NCBI RefSeq assembly: GCF_023734135.1
Contig: NZ_AP025730.1
Location: 744,001-808,000, forward strand
From: Sphaerotilus microaerophilus
Lineage (GTDB): Bacteria > Pseudomonadota > Gammaproteobacteria > Burkholderiales > Burkholderiaceae_C
Direction: 5' to 3'
DNA length: 64,000 bases
Made by a program: the position numbers and the translations under genes. The notes under the pieces were generated by a model. The model had not been told where the DNA came from. It saw nothing but the letters and a program-made list of their open reading frames with translations, and ran no database searches. The number at the start of each line of letters is the position of its first letter. Positions within the stretch are counted from its first letter, which is position 1. Of the stretch, positions 41,264-49,937 are shown piece by piece.

Positions 41264-43092
41264 GCGCGGAGGTCCTGGGGCGAGGGGGTGGAAACCGGGG
41301 CAACCGTGGAAACCGGTGGAACAGGCAGCGTGGGCGGCTCGGGCAGGGGCAGCGGCCGGCCGGAGGCGTGGTGGGCGAGGATCCAGCCGAAGGTCATGCC
41401 GGGGCCGAGGGTGATGCCGCCGCTGGGGTAGTGGCCGCCCATCACGCTGGCCATGTCGTTGCCGGCGGCATAGAGGCCCGGGATCGGGGCAGGGTTGGGC
41501 GAGCCGTCGGCGCGCAGCACCTGGCCGTGGGCGTTGACCGCCAGGCCGGCGAAGGTGCCCAGGCTGCCGGGTACGACCTTCACCGCGTAGAAGGGGCCCT
41601 GCTCGATCGGTGCGACGCAGGGGTTGGGGCCGGGGTGCTCCGCGTCGCCCTGCATGCGGTCGTAGGGGATGCCGCCGCGGTCGAAGGCGCGGTCGCGGCC
41701 CTCGCGGGCGTCGGCGTTGTGTTCGGCGACGGTGCGCTGCAGGCCGGCGGCGTCGATGCCACAGGCGGCGGCGAGCTCGGCCAGCGTGGCGCCGCGCTTC
41801 AGGTAGCCGCTCTTCAGGTGCGCGCCGTAGGGCAGCGGGAAGGGCCGCACCGCGCCCAGCCCCCAGCGGCGCAGGAAGCGGTGGTCCACCACCAGCCAGG
41901 CTTCCACCGGTTGACCCGGGAAGTCCTGGGCGCAGCGGGCGAACAGGGCGCGCATGAAGGAGTGGTAGTTGCCCGCCTCGTCGACGAAGCGCCGGCCCGC
42001 GCGGTCCACCGCGATCAGGCCGGGCTTGCCGCGCTCGGCCAGGTGGGGGAAATTGCCCAGCCCGCCTGGGGCATTGGGGACCACGGACACCGGGCACCAG
42101 GCGCCCGCGTCGGCCAGGTCGGTGGCGACGCGCGCGCCGGCCGCCTCGGCCAGGCGCAGGCCGTCGCCGGTGTTGCTGGGGACGGCGGCGGAGCGGTGCT
42201 CGTAGCCATGGGGCGCGTGCGGGAAGAGGGCGGCCTTGCGCGCGTCGTCGTGCGGAAAGCCGCCGCAGGCACACACCACGCCGCAGCGGGCGCGCAGGGT
42301 GACCTCGCCCTGCGGCGTGCGCAGCCGGGCACCGACGATGCGGCCGCTGCTCCCTTCGCCTTCCTCGATCAGGCCGATGGCCGCGTGCCGCTCGCGCAGG
42401 GACACGCCCGCGTCCAGCGCCGACTTGAGCAGCGCGGCGGCCAGCGCGTTGCCGCCCAAACGCATCCGCCCCTGGCCGTGCAGCGCGAGTTCCAACAGGT
42501 GTCGACTGGTGCGCCTGGCGGCGTAGAAGAAGGAATCCCAGGCGCGGCCGGCGCGCAGGAAGTGGCGCAGGTCGCTGCCGATGCTCATGCCCAGGAAGCT
42601 CAGCAGCGGTGCGGGCGGGCGCAGGCGCTTCAGGTCGGTGCCCAGCCGAGCGCCGTCGAAGGGCGCGGCGCAGACCGAGCGCCCGCCCGTGCGCGCGGCC
42701 TCGGCACGGCCGTGGAAATCGGGGATGGCGTTGCCGTCGATGAAACGCAGCGCAGTGTGGTCGAGGTGGAACTGGACCATCTGCGGCGCGTAGGTCAGGA
42801 AGGCCTCGGCGCGCTGCGCATCCAGGTGCCGGCCGACGATGCCCTGCAGGTAGCGGCGGGGCTCCTCGATGGGCTCGGCGATGCCGGCGGCCACCGCCAG
42901 CGGGTTGCGCGGGATCCACATCCAGCCGCCGGACCAGGCGGTGGTGCCGCCGAAGACAGGCTCCTTCTCGGCCACGATCACCTTCAGCCCCAGGTGCGCG
43001 GCGGTGACCGCGGCGCTCAGCGCCCCGGCGCCGGAGCCGAGCACCAGCAGGTCGCAGTCGAAAGAGGCCGGGGCCGGTGCGGCGGAAGACAA
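41260..43092 (-). CDS. KstD-like FAD-dependent ring dehydrogenase 3
   Basis: 610-residue flavoprotein with LLVLGSGAGALSAAV and EKEPVFGGTTAWSGGWMWIP, and C-terminal GGHYPSGGITLGPGMTFGW carrying the KstD-like Tyr (about 555) and Gly (about 559). A Pro/Val-rich tail of about 35 residues follows the fold. Start is a TTG at 43092 with GGAG 8 bases upstream, the only start that fits the family N-terminus. First gene of a unit with the TIM-barrel isomerase and the SDR fragment; an operator-like site lies 41 bp upstream. Confidence 0.84.
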   Translation of the reverse strand: MSSAAPAPASFDCDLLVLGSGAGALSAAVTAAHLGLKVIVAEKEPVFGGTTAWSGGWMWIPRNPLAVAAGIAEPIEEPRRYLQGIVGRHLDAQRAEAFLTYAPQMVQFHLDHTALRFIDGNAIPDFHGRAEAARTGGRSVCAAPFDGARLGTDLKRLRPPAPLLSFLGMSIGSDLRHFLRAGRAWDSFFYAARRTSRHLLELALHGQGRMRLGGNALAAALLKSALDAGVSLRERHAAIGLIEEGEGSSGRIVGARLRTPQGEVTLRARCGVVCACGGFPHDDARKAALFPHAPHGYEHRSAAVPSNTGDGLRLAEAAGARVATDLADAGAWCPVSVVPNAPGGLGNFPHLAERGKPGLIAVDRAGRRFVDEAGNYHSFMRALFARCAQDFPGQPVEAWLVVDHRFLRRWGLGAVRPFPLPYGAHLKSGYLKRGATLAELAAACGIDAAGLQRTVAEHNADAREGRDRAFDRGGIPYDRMQGDAEHPGPNPCVAPIEQGPFYAVKVVPGSLGTFAGLAVNAHGQVLRADGSPNPAPIPGLYAAGNDMASVMGGHYPSGGITLGPGMTFGWILAHHASGRPLPLPEPPTLPVPPVSTVAPVSTPSPQDLRA

Positions 43093-43133
43093 GGCGGGGC
43101 TCCGATTGAAATCAAAGGAACGACGTTATCAAG

Positions 43134-43148
43134 TTGAATTGTGTTCCA
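43134..43148. promoter_or_regulatory. TGGAA-CACAA-TTCAA (minus strand), IclR-type operator copy
   Basis: One mismatch from TGGAA-N5-TTCCA, 41 bp upstream of the TTG start of KstD-like gene 3. The spacer CACAA resembles the TACAA spacer at 35894. Confidence 0.5.
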
Positions 43149-43231
43149 CTTGTTTGGCAGAGAAAAGGGCGATCGACCCGAAGATCGAGCGCCCGTTTTG
43201 CTGCCGTACCTGCTGGGCGTTTGGTCGCCGC

Positions 43232-43990
43232 TCAGACCGTGGCGGCGTCCGGGCTTGCCATCGTGTGCGCGCCACCGAGGAAGAGGCGTTCGATGTGCGG
43301 GTCGGCCAGAAGCTCGTCGGCGGGGCGGTGCAGCACCTGGCGGCCGGATTCGAGCGCGATGGCCTCGTCGGCCATCTTCAGCGCGCTCTTGACGTTCTGC
43401 TCCACCATCAGCACGGTCACGCCCTGCTCGTCGGCCAGCTTGCGCAGCAGGCGGAAGACGTCCTGCACCACCAGCGGCGACAGGCCGATGGAGGGCTCGT
43501 CGATCAGCAGCACCTTCGGGCGCAGCAGCAGCGCGCGGCCGACCTCCAGCTGCTTCTGCTCGCCGCCGGAGAGCGACGACGCCGCGCTGTGCAGGCGCTC
43601 GGACACGCGGGGGAAGAGCTTGAGCACCTCGGGGATGCGCTCGTGCGTGGTCTTCATGCCCAGCGTGATGCCGCCGAGCTCCAGGTTCTCGTAGACCGAG
43701 AGCTGGCCAAAGAGGTTACGCCCCTGCGGCACGAAGGCCACGCCGTGCTCGGTGAGTAGCTGCTTGGCGTTGGCGCCGGTGATGTCCTGGCCGTCCAGAC
43801 GGATGCGGCCGTTGCGCACCTTCAGCAGGCCGAACAGCGTCTTGAGCACCGTGCTCTTGCCCGCGCCGTTGGGGCCCAGCAGCAGTGTGATCTTGCCGCG
43901 CCTGGCCTGCAGGCTCAGGTTGTTGAGGATCATGAACTCGCCGTAGCCGGCGACCACGTCGTCAAACTCAATGGCAATGTCGTTGGACAT
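43232..43990 (-). CDS. ABC importer 2 ATPase, LivF-type
   Basis: 252-residue ATPase with Walker A GPNGAGKST, VPQGRNLFG, signature LSGGEQKQL and Walker B VLLIDEPSIGLSP. Last gene of the minus-strand importer 2 unit, 2 bp after the LivG-type gene. Confidence 0.9.
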   Translation of the reverse strand: MSNDIAIEFDDVVAGYGEFMILNNLSLQARRGKITLLLGPNGAGKSTVLKTLFGLLKVRNGRIRLDGQDITGANAKQLLTEHGVAFVPQGRNLFGQLSVYENLELGGITLGMKTTHERIPEVLKLFPRVSERLHSAASSLSGGEQKQLEVGRALLLRPKVLLIDEPSIGLSPLVVQDVFRLLRKLADEQGVTVLMVEQNVKSALKMADEAIALESGRQVLHRPADELLADPHIERLFLGGAHTMASPDAATV

Positions 43991-43992
43991 GG

Positions 43993-44754
43993 TCAGTTCC
44001 CCAAATAGGCGTCGAGCACGGCCTTGTTGGCGCGGATCTCGTCGGGCGTGCCGACGGCCAGCACCTTGCCCTCGACCATCACCAGGATGCGGTGGCACAG
44101 GTCCATCACGAAGTCCATGTTGTGCTCGATGACGACGAACGAGCTGGCCTTTTTCCCAGATGCGCGGGTCTGGTTCAGCTGCTTGAGCAGCGAGCTGATG
44201 CCGCCCACCAGGCTGGGGTTGACGCCGGCGCAGGGCTCGTCGAGCAGCACCAGGTCCGGCTCGCTCATGAAGGCCATCGCGATGTCCACCAGCTTCTGCT
44301 GGCCGTAGCTCAGCTCGCCGGCCTTCTTGTGCGCGACGTGGCGGATGCGGAACTGGTCGATCAGCGCGTCCGCACGGTCGCCCAGGCCGGAGTCGCCGGG
44401 GGCGAACAGGCGGCTCCACATCGAACCCTGGTGTTCCTGCGCGGCCACCAGCAGGTTGTCGCGCACGGTCATCTTGCCGAAGACCTGCAGGGTCTGGAAG
44501 GTGCGGCCCACGCCGAGCTGGTTGAGCTGCTGCGGCGACTTGTGGGTGATGTCCTGGCCGTTGAGCTCGATCCGGCCGGCGTCCGGCGTGATCTGGCCCA
44601 GCACGCTGTTGAACATCGTGGTCTTGCCCGAGCCGTTCGGGCCGATCACGCCGAAGATCTCGCCGGGCATCACCTCGAACGAGACACCGCCGACGGCCTG
44701 GATGGCGCCGTAGGCCTTCTTGAGGTCAGTGACCTTGAGGACGGGGCCGATCAT
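43993..44754 (-). CDS. ABC importer 2 ATPase, LivG-type
   Basis: 253-residue ATPase with Walker A GPNGSGKTT, signature variant LSYGQQKLVDIA, Walker B LVLLDEPCAGVNP and VIEHNMDFVM. It overlaps the LivM-type gene by 4 bases. Confidence 0.9.
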   Translation of the reverse strand: MIGPVLKVTDLKKAYGAIQAVGGVSFEVMPGEIFGVIGPNGSGKTTMFNSVLGQITPDAGRIELNGQDITHKSPQQLNQLGVGRTFQTLQVFGKMTVRDNLLVAAQEHQGSMWSRLFAPGDSGLGDRADALIDQFRIRHVAHKKAGELSYGQQKLVDIAMAFMSEPDLVLLDEPCAGVNPSLVGGISSLLKQLNQTRASGKKASSFVVIEHNMDFVMDLCHRILVMVEGKVLAVGTPDEIRANKAVLDAYLGN

Positions 44755-45740
44755 GATTGGGCACCTCCGACTTTGGCGGCCGCCGCAGCGCGGGCGGCCG
44801 AGGCTTCACGGGCCTGGCGCTTGGCGGTCAGGCGGGCGGGGATGCTCAGCAGGCCGTCGGGCAGCCAGAGCATCAGCAGGATCACCGCGGCACCGAAGAT
44901 GAACAGGTACCAGGCCTGGGCGAAGCGCAGCCACTCGGGCAGCAGCACGCCCACGGCGGAACCCAGCAGCGGGCCGAAGAAGTAACCCGGGCCGCCGACC
45001 ACCACCATCAGGTACATCATGATCGAGGCGCCGACCGTGAAGGGTGCCGGCTCGATGAACTGCACCAGCGAGGCGAACAGCGCACCGGCCACCCCGGCGT
45101 AGGCCGCGCCGATCGCGAAGCTCAGCAGCGTGTAGCCCTGGATGTGGATGCCCAGGCTCTCGGCGCGGATCGGGTTGTCGCGCAGCGCGGTGAAGGCCTT
45201 GCCCCAGGGCGAGGACAGCAGCTTCCACTGCACCAGGCCCATCACCACCGTCACGCCCAGCACGAAGTAGTAGTAGGCCAGCGGGCCATCCAGGTTCAGG
45301 CCGAACAGGCTCGGGCGGCCGATGTTGTTGATGCCGAAGGTGCCGCCGGTCAGCCATTCCTCGTTGCGCATCACCAGCCAGATGGCGGTGTTGAAGCCCA
45401 GCGTGGCGAAGGCCAGGTAGATCGTCTGCACCCGCAGCGCCGGGAAGCCCAGCGCCAGGCCGATGACGAAGCAGGCAATCACCGCCAGCGCCAGCCCCAG
45501 CCAGAAGCTGTGGCCGGCCTGCATCAGGATGGCCACGCTGTAGGCGCCGATGCCGAAGAAGGCCGCATGGCCCAGGCTCTTCTGCCCGGCGTAGCCGACG
45601 GTGAGGTTCAGGCCCATCGTGGCGATCACGAACACCATCCAGTAGCTGAACAGGTAGATGCCGTAGTTCTTCAGGAAGGGCGGGGCGGCCAGCAGGATCG
45701 CTGCGATCACGAGGCCGGAGATCAGGGGGAGTTTCTTCAT
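44751..45740 (-). CDS. ABC importer 2 permease, LivM-type
   Basis: 329-residue inner-membrane permease with the conserved GYAGQKSLGHAAFFGIGAYS and SIMMYLMVVVGGPGYFFGPL loops and an Ala/Arg-rich cytoplasmic tail. Complete, in contrast to the damaged LivH of importer 1. Confidence 0.9.
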   Translation of the reverse strand: MKKLPLISGLVIAAILLAAPPFLKNYGIYLFSYWMVFVIATMGLNLTVGYAGQKSLGHAAFFGIGAYSVAILMQAGHSFWLGLALAVIACFVIGLALGFPALRVQTIYLAFATLGFNTAIWLVMRNEEWLTGGTFGINNIGRPSLFGLNLDGPLAYYYFVLGVTVVMGLVQWKLLSSPWGKAFTALRDNPIRAESLGIHIQGYTLLSFAIGAAYAGVAGALFASLVQFIEPAPFTVGASIMMYLMVVVGGPGYFFGPLLGSAVGVLLPEWLRFAQAWYLFIFGAAVILLMLWLPDGLLSIPARLTAKRQAREASAARAAAAAKVGGAQS

Positions 45741-45753
45741 GATCGGTGCCTCG

Positions 45754-46629
45754 TCAGACTTTGCGCTCGACCTTTTTCCCGAGCAGCCCTTGCGGCTTGA
45801 ACAGGATCACGGCCATGAAGATCACCAGCGCGACCGCGTCCTTGTAGGCTGGGGAGATGTAGGCGGCGGCGAGGTTCTCGCACACGCCCACGAGGATCCC
45901 GCCCAGCAGCGCGCCGCGGCTGTTGTTGAAGCCGCCGATGATTGCGGCGAAGAAGGCCTTGTTGCCCAGGCCCTCGCCCATGTCGAACTTGGCGAGGTAG
46001 GTGGGCGTGATCAGCAGCGCGGCGGCGCAGGCCAGCAGCGCGTTGATCGCGAAGGTGTAGAAGATCATGCGCGGCACGTTGATGCCCAGCACGGTGGCGC
46101 TCTCGGTGTTCTGCGCCACGGCCTGCATCGCGCGGCCGGTGACCGTCTTGTTCAGGAAGGCCTGCGTGCCCAGCACCAGCAGCAGCGCCAGCACCAGGGT
46201 GCCGACGTCGGCCAGCGTCACGGTGACGCCGAAGACGTTGAACAGCTTGTCGGCGAACAGCCCGGGGAAGGGGTGCGCCTCGGCCGAGTAGCCGGCGCGG
46301 ATGCCGTTGCGCGCGGCGATCGCCAGGCCGATGGTGGCCACCACGATGGGCATCAGGCCGTGCTTGAGCAGCGGGTCGGCAATGCCGCGCTTGAAGGCCC
46401 AGCCGAGCACGCCCACCGCGACCACGCAGGTGGCGATGAAGGCCAGCGGCAGGGGCAGCCCGGCGGCGCCGAAGGCCAGCATCATGAAGGCCGGCAGCAT
46501 CACGAACTCGCCCTGGGCGAAGTTGATCGTGCCGGAGGCCTGCCAGAGCAGCGTGAAACCCAGCGCCGCCAGCGCATAGATGCTGCCGGTGGCGAAGCCG
46601 GAGAAGACGAGTTGGAGGAAATCGGTCAT
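45754..46629 (-). CDS. ABC importer 2 permease, LivH-type
   Basis: 291-residue permease: GFATGSIYALAALGFTLLWQ, ASGTINFAQGEFVMLPAFMM and the late FFAAIIGGFNNSRGALLGG are the family segments. The intact N-terminus shows what the first residues of the importer 1 counterpart should look like. A GC-rich 144-bp spacer to the binding-protein gene contains short palindromes and may hold an RNA processing site. Confidence 0.9.
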   Translation of the reverse strand: MTDFLQLVFSGFATGSIYALAALGFTLLWQASGTINFAQGEFVMLPAFMMLAFGAAGLPLPLAFIATCVVAVGVLGWAFKRGIADPLLKHGLMPIVVATIGLAIAARNGIRAGYSAEAHPFPGLFADKLFNVFGVTVTLADVGTLVLALLLVLGTQAFLNKTVTGRAMQAVAQNTESATVLGINVPRMIFYTFAINALLACAAALLITPTYLAKFDMGEGLGNKAFFAAIIGGFNNSRGALLGGILVGVCENLAAAYISPAYKDAVALVIFMAVILFKPQGLLGKKVERKV

Positions 46630-46773
46630 CGGAACTCCCGTCGGGGGGCGAGCGGGTTGGCCTTCCCCCGGCCCGGGCCTCGGGAGGCTGCGGGCAAGGG
46701 GTCGGCCGGGCGGCCGGAGGGCCGTCGGGTCGCGACAGGGGCGAGGCAGCCCGCTGTCGCCGGCAGCGTCAGG

Positions 46774-47922
46774 TCACTTCCTGGACAGCGGGGGCAGCAC
46801 TTCCTTGACCACCTGCTTGCCGTCCTTCACCTCGACCAGGAAGCTCTCGCGGTCCAGGTCGCCCTTGTCGTCGAAGCTCACGTCCAGCAGCACGCCGGGC
46901 TGCTTGGCGGCGCTGACGCTCAGGCCCTTCATCGCCTGGGCGACGGCCTTGCGGTCGAGCTTGCCGGCCTTCTCGATGGCGGCCTTGAGCACGTACACGC
47001 CGGTGTAGCCCTTGATGCCGTTGTGGTCGGCAATGGTCTTGGTCTCCTGGTAGAACTTGGCCTTGAACTTGAGCATCAGCGGGTTCGGGGCGTCCACCGT
47101 CAGGCCGACGTGCGCGGTGGCGCCGTTGGCGGCCTCGCCGGCCAGGTCGATCACCTTCTGGCCGGTCAGCGTGGTCTCGCCGACGACGGGCTTGGTGAAG
47201 CCCTGCTTGCGCAGCTCGCGCAGCGCGCGGGCGGACTCTTCTTCATTGGTGTAAACAAACAGTGCGTCCGCACCGGCGTTCTTGGCCTTGAGCACCGGGG
47301 CAGAAAAGTCCACCTGGCCGCTGTCGGTGGAGATGTCGGCCACCACCTTCACGCCGTTGGCTTCCAGCGCCTTGGTGATCGCGTCACGGCCCCCCTTGCC
47401 GAAGTCGTTGTTGACGAACATGACCGCCACCGTCTTGGCCTTCAGGCCGGTGGCGATGTACTTGGCCACTTTCGGCATCGCCGTGGTCTGCGTGAAGCTG
47501 GTGCGGAAGATGTAGGGGTTGCCCTTCTGCGTGATCGCCGCCGCCTCGCCGCCGGTGAAGTTGGGCACCTCGGCGCGCTGCGTCTCGGCCATGCTCACCA
47601 TGATCGAGCCGGAGAACACCGGGCCGAACACCGCGAAGGCGCCATCGTCGATCGCCTTGGCGGCCTGGCCCTTGGCCACGCCCGGGTTGGTCTGGGTGTC
47701 AGCGATCGAGTGCTCGATCTTCTTGCCCAGGATGCCGCCGGCGGCGTTGATCTCCTTGACCGCCAGGTCGACGCCGTTCTTGAACATCGTGCCGGCGCTG
47801 GCTCCGGCGCCGGAGAGCTCGTACAGGCCGGCGATCTTGATGGCCTGGGCCTGGGCCAGCATCGGCAGGGTCAGGGCGACGGCGCAGGCGGCGCCGATCA
47901 GGGTGCGACGGATGATGGGCAT
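46774..47922 (-). CDS. Periplasmic substrate-binding protein of Liv-type ABC importer 2
   Basis: 382-residue type I binding protein: signal peptide RRTLIGAACAVALTLPMLAQ ending AQA, then IKIAGLYELSGAGASAGTMF, GPVFSGSIMVSMAET and YTGVYVLKAAIEKAGKLDR. Encoded between the shikimate-dehydrogenase-like gene and livH, in contrast to importer 1 where it is last. Likely ligand is the acid degraded by the module; amino acids cannot be excluded. Confidence 0.9.
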   Translation of the reverse strand: MPIIRRTLIGAACAVALTLPMLAQAQAIKIAGLYELSGAGASAGTMFKNGVDLAVKEINAAGGILGKKIEHSIADTQTNPGVAKGQAAKAIDDGAFAVFGPVFSGSIMVSMAETQRAEVPNFTGGEAAAITQKGNPYIFRTSFTQTTAMPKVAKYIATGLKAKTVAVMFVNNDFGKGGRDAITKALEANGVKVVADISTDSGQVDFSAPVLKAKNAGADALFVYTNEEESARALRELRKQGFTKPVVGETTLTGQKVIDLAGEAANGATAHVGLTVDAPNPLMLKFKAKFYQETKTIADHNGIKGYTGVYVLKAAIEKAGKLDRKAVAQAMKGLSVSAAKQPGVLLDVSFDDKGDLDRESFLVEVKDGKQVVKEVLPPLSRK

Positions 47923-47988
47923 GTTGTCTCCTCTTGGGGCAGGGGTTGGGTCGGCAATGAAACGGGGATGGCCGGCAGGCGCAGGACT

Positions 47989-48861
47989 CTAGCGCCCGAT
48001 CGGTGGTGGCACGGGCATGGAGATCCCCACCCCCGCGGCACTCGACCGGTCGGTGAGGTCAGCCGGCACCGGCAGGCCGAAGAAGCGCAGGTAGTCGGGG
48101 ATCTGCTGGTTCAGCATCTCGAAGCCGGGGTAGACCCGCGCGCCTCGCTGCGCACAGGCGCGCAGCAACGGGGTGGGCTGGTTCTTCATCAGGATGTCCA
48201 CCACCACCGCGCCGGGCTGCACCGAGGCCGGGTCGAGCGGCAGCGCGTCACGGCTGTCCATGCCCAGCGGCGAGGCCTGCACCACCAGGTCGAAGCCGGC
48301 GGCATCCGCGGTCGTGGCCACCCGCGCAGGCTGGCTGCCAAAGGCGGCGTTGATCCGCTCGGCAGCGGCAGTGCTGCGCGAGGCGTCCGGGTCGAACAGG
48401 GCGATCGCCGCCGCGCCGCGCTCGGCCAGCGACACGGCGATCGCCATGCCCGCACCGCCGGTGCCAACGATCAGTGCGCGCCGGCCGGGCACTGGCACCT
48501 CGAAGCGGTCCAGCGCCTTGGCGAAGCCCTCGCCGTCGAACAGTGCGCCTTCCAGCGTACCGTCGGCGTTGCGGCGCACCGCGTTCACGGCCTGCGCAAT
48601 CCGGCCCAGGCGGTCGCAGCGGTCCAGCAGCGGCAGCACCGCGGCCTTGTGCGGGATGGTCAGCCACAGGCCGTCGATGTTGCGGGCGCGCAGCACCTGC
48701 TGCACGAAGCCGCCCAGGTCGGCCGGGCTGATGTTGGCGGGCACCAGCACCGCGTCGATGCCCTGGGCGCGGAAGATCGGGTTGAAGAGCGCGGGCGCCT
48801 GCACCTGGGCGATCGGATCGCCGAGGATCATGAAGACGCGGGTGCGGCCGGTGATGTCCAT
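47989..48861 (-). CDS. Shikimate-dehydrogenase-like protein 1 (altered substrate site)
   Basis: 290-residue AroE-fold oxidoreductase. The catalytic Lys (LTIPHK) and Asp (LFDGEGF), Asn (QAVNAVRR) and NADP fold VGTGGAGMAIA are kept. The loop that in true AroE reads PIAHSKSP, whose two Ser bind the shikimate carboxylate, reads PIAQVQAP, so both Ser are lost. ATG 48861 is chosen. It precedes the importer 2 genes on the same strand and is divergent from the IclR gene, so it probably acts in breakdown of a shikimate- or quinate-like or other cyclic acid, not aromatic amino-acid synthesis. Confidence 0.82.
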   Translation of the reverse strand: MDITGRTRVFMILGDPIAQVQAPALFNPIFRAQGIDAVLVPANISPADLGGFVQQVLRARNIDGLWLTIPHKAAVLPLLDRCDRLGRIAQAVNAVRRNADGTLEGALFDGEGFAKALDRFEVPVPGRRALIVGTGGAGMAIAVSLAERGAAAIALFDPDASRSTAAAERINAAFGSQPARVATTADAAGFDLVVQASPLGMDSRDALPLDPASVQPGAVVVDILMKNQPTPLLRACAQRGARVYPGFEMLNQQIPDYLRFFGLPVPADLTDRSSAAGVGISMPVPPPIGR

Positions 48862-48918
48862 GGGCGGCACGATAGGCAGCCGCGGGTTGTCGAGCAATTG
48901 GAAATCGGCTGATTTGCG

Positions 48919-48947
48919 CGATGATCGCGCATTGAGCGCGATCATCG
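48919..48947. promoter_or_regulatory. 12-bp perfect palindrome in the divergent promoter
   Basis: CGATGATCGCGC-ATTGA-GCGCGATCATCG, 23 bp before the IclR start and 58 bp before the opposite gene. Position and size suit an operator of the IclR protein controlling itself and importer 2; a transcript hairpin is an alternative. Confidence 0.55.
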
Positions 48948-48969
48948 AACGAAACGAGGGTTCATCCCA

Positions 48970-49749
48970 GTGAGTGACGACGAAGCCAGCCCGTCCATCC
49001 AGGCCCGTGACCTGATCGAGGGCCTGGGCAAGGGCCTGCGTGTGATCGAGGCCTTCAGCGAGGACCAGCCGCGCCTGACGCCCAGCCAGGCCGCCGAGCT
49101 GACCGGGCTGACGCGCACCGCCGCCCGGCGCTACCTGCTCAGCTTGGTCCACTTCGGCTACGCCGCCACCGACGGCAAGCAGTTCTGGCTGGCGCCGCGG
49201 GTGCTGCGGCTGGGGCAGAGCTACCTGGGGGCGGCGCGGCTGCCGCGCATCGCCCAGCCCTTCATCCAGCAGGTGTCGGCGCAGACCGGCGAGACCGTCA
49301 ACGTCAGCGTGCTGGATGGTCACGAGGTGGTCTACGTGGCGCGCAGCAGTCCGCCACGCTGGGTGTCGGTGGGCTACCAGGTGGGGGTGCGCGTGCCGGC
49401 GCACGTGGTCACGCCCGGGCCGGTGATCCTGTCCACCTGGAGCAAGGCGGCGCTGGCGGAGTGGGTGGCTGCGCATGGCTTCGCCACCTTCACCGCCCGC
49501 ACCGTGACCGACCCCGCTGGTTTTGTCGAGGAGGTGCAGCGCGCACGCCGGCAGGGCTATTGGTTCACCACCGGCCAGCTCGATGCGGTGTACCAGGGCC
49601 TGTCGCTGCCGCTGATCGACCGCAAGGGCCGCTGCCACGGCGCCATCGGCATGACGGTGATCGCCAGCCAGTACAGCGAGGAGGCGATGCTCACCCGCCT
49701 GCTGCCGCCGTTGCGCGAGGCGGCGCAGGCCCTGCGTGCGGTGCTCTGA
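48970..49749 (+). CDS. IclR-family regulator (PcaR/PobR-type)
   Basis: 259-residue regulator, GTG start at 48970. HTH at about 32-75 (LTPSQAAELTGLTRTAARRY, LLSLVHFGYAATDG) and the effector domain with GETVNVSVLDGHEVVYVARS and TPGPVILSTWSKAALAEW. This resembles the PcaR/PcaU/PobR-type IclR group, which sense aromatic or hydroaromatic acids. It is divergent from the AroE-like/importer 2 unit and precedes the second AroE-like gene. Candidate reader of the TGGAA-N5-TTCCA sites and of the palindrome at 48919. Confidence 0.87.
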   Translation: MSDDEASPSIQARDLIEGLGKGLRVIEAFSEDQPRLTPSQAAELTGLTRTAARRYLLSLVHFGYAATDGKQFWLAPRVLRLGQSYLGAARLPRIAQPFIQQVSAQTGETVNVSVLDGHEVVYVARSSPPRWVSVGYQVGVRVPAHVVTPGPVILSTWSKAALAEWVAAHGFATFTARTVTDPAGFVEEVQRARRQGYWFTTGQLDAVYQGLSLPLIDRKGRCHGAIGMTVIASQYSEEAMLTRLLPPLREAAQALRAVL

Positions 49750-49829
49750 TCCCGACGCGCGCCTGCCCCCAGGCAACCGGGCACAAGCCGCGCGGCGCAG
49801 GGTTTTGATCGTGGACGTTGCTTCCATAT

Positions 49830-49844
49830 TGGAATAGTATTCCG
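49830..49844. promoter_or_regulatory. TGGAA-TAGTA-TTCCG, IclR-type operator copy
   Basis: One mismatch from the shared form, set in a longer near-perfect palindrome (ATATTGGAAT...ATTCCGATAT, 49826-49848), 93 bp upstream of the second AroE-like gene. Confidence 0.55.
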
Positions 49845-49937
49845 ATATTGAGCGATCCCACAACCCCGTGCTGACCCTGTCGGCACGCCGGGCGGTCTGG
49901 ATCGCGCCCCGCCACCGCCCTCCCATCGAGCTGCTCC

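Noticed and set aside
32127..43092. Steroid catabolism because of KstD-like proteins
   Set aside because: No ring-A/B cleavage, KshA or side-chain genes; other neighbours fit ring-acid metabolism.
45739..48912. Open frame of over 1000 codons on the plus strand
   Set aside because: It is the mirror of the importer 2 permease and binding-protein genes; composition is His/Gln/Arg-rich as expected for antisense of GC-rich coding DNA.
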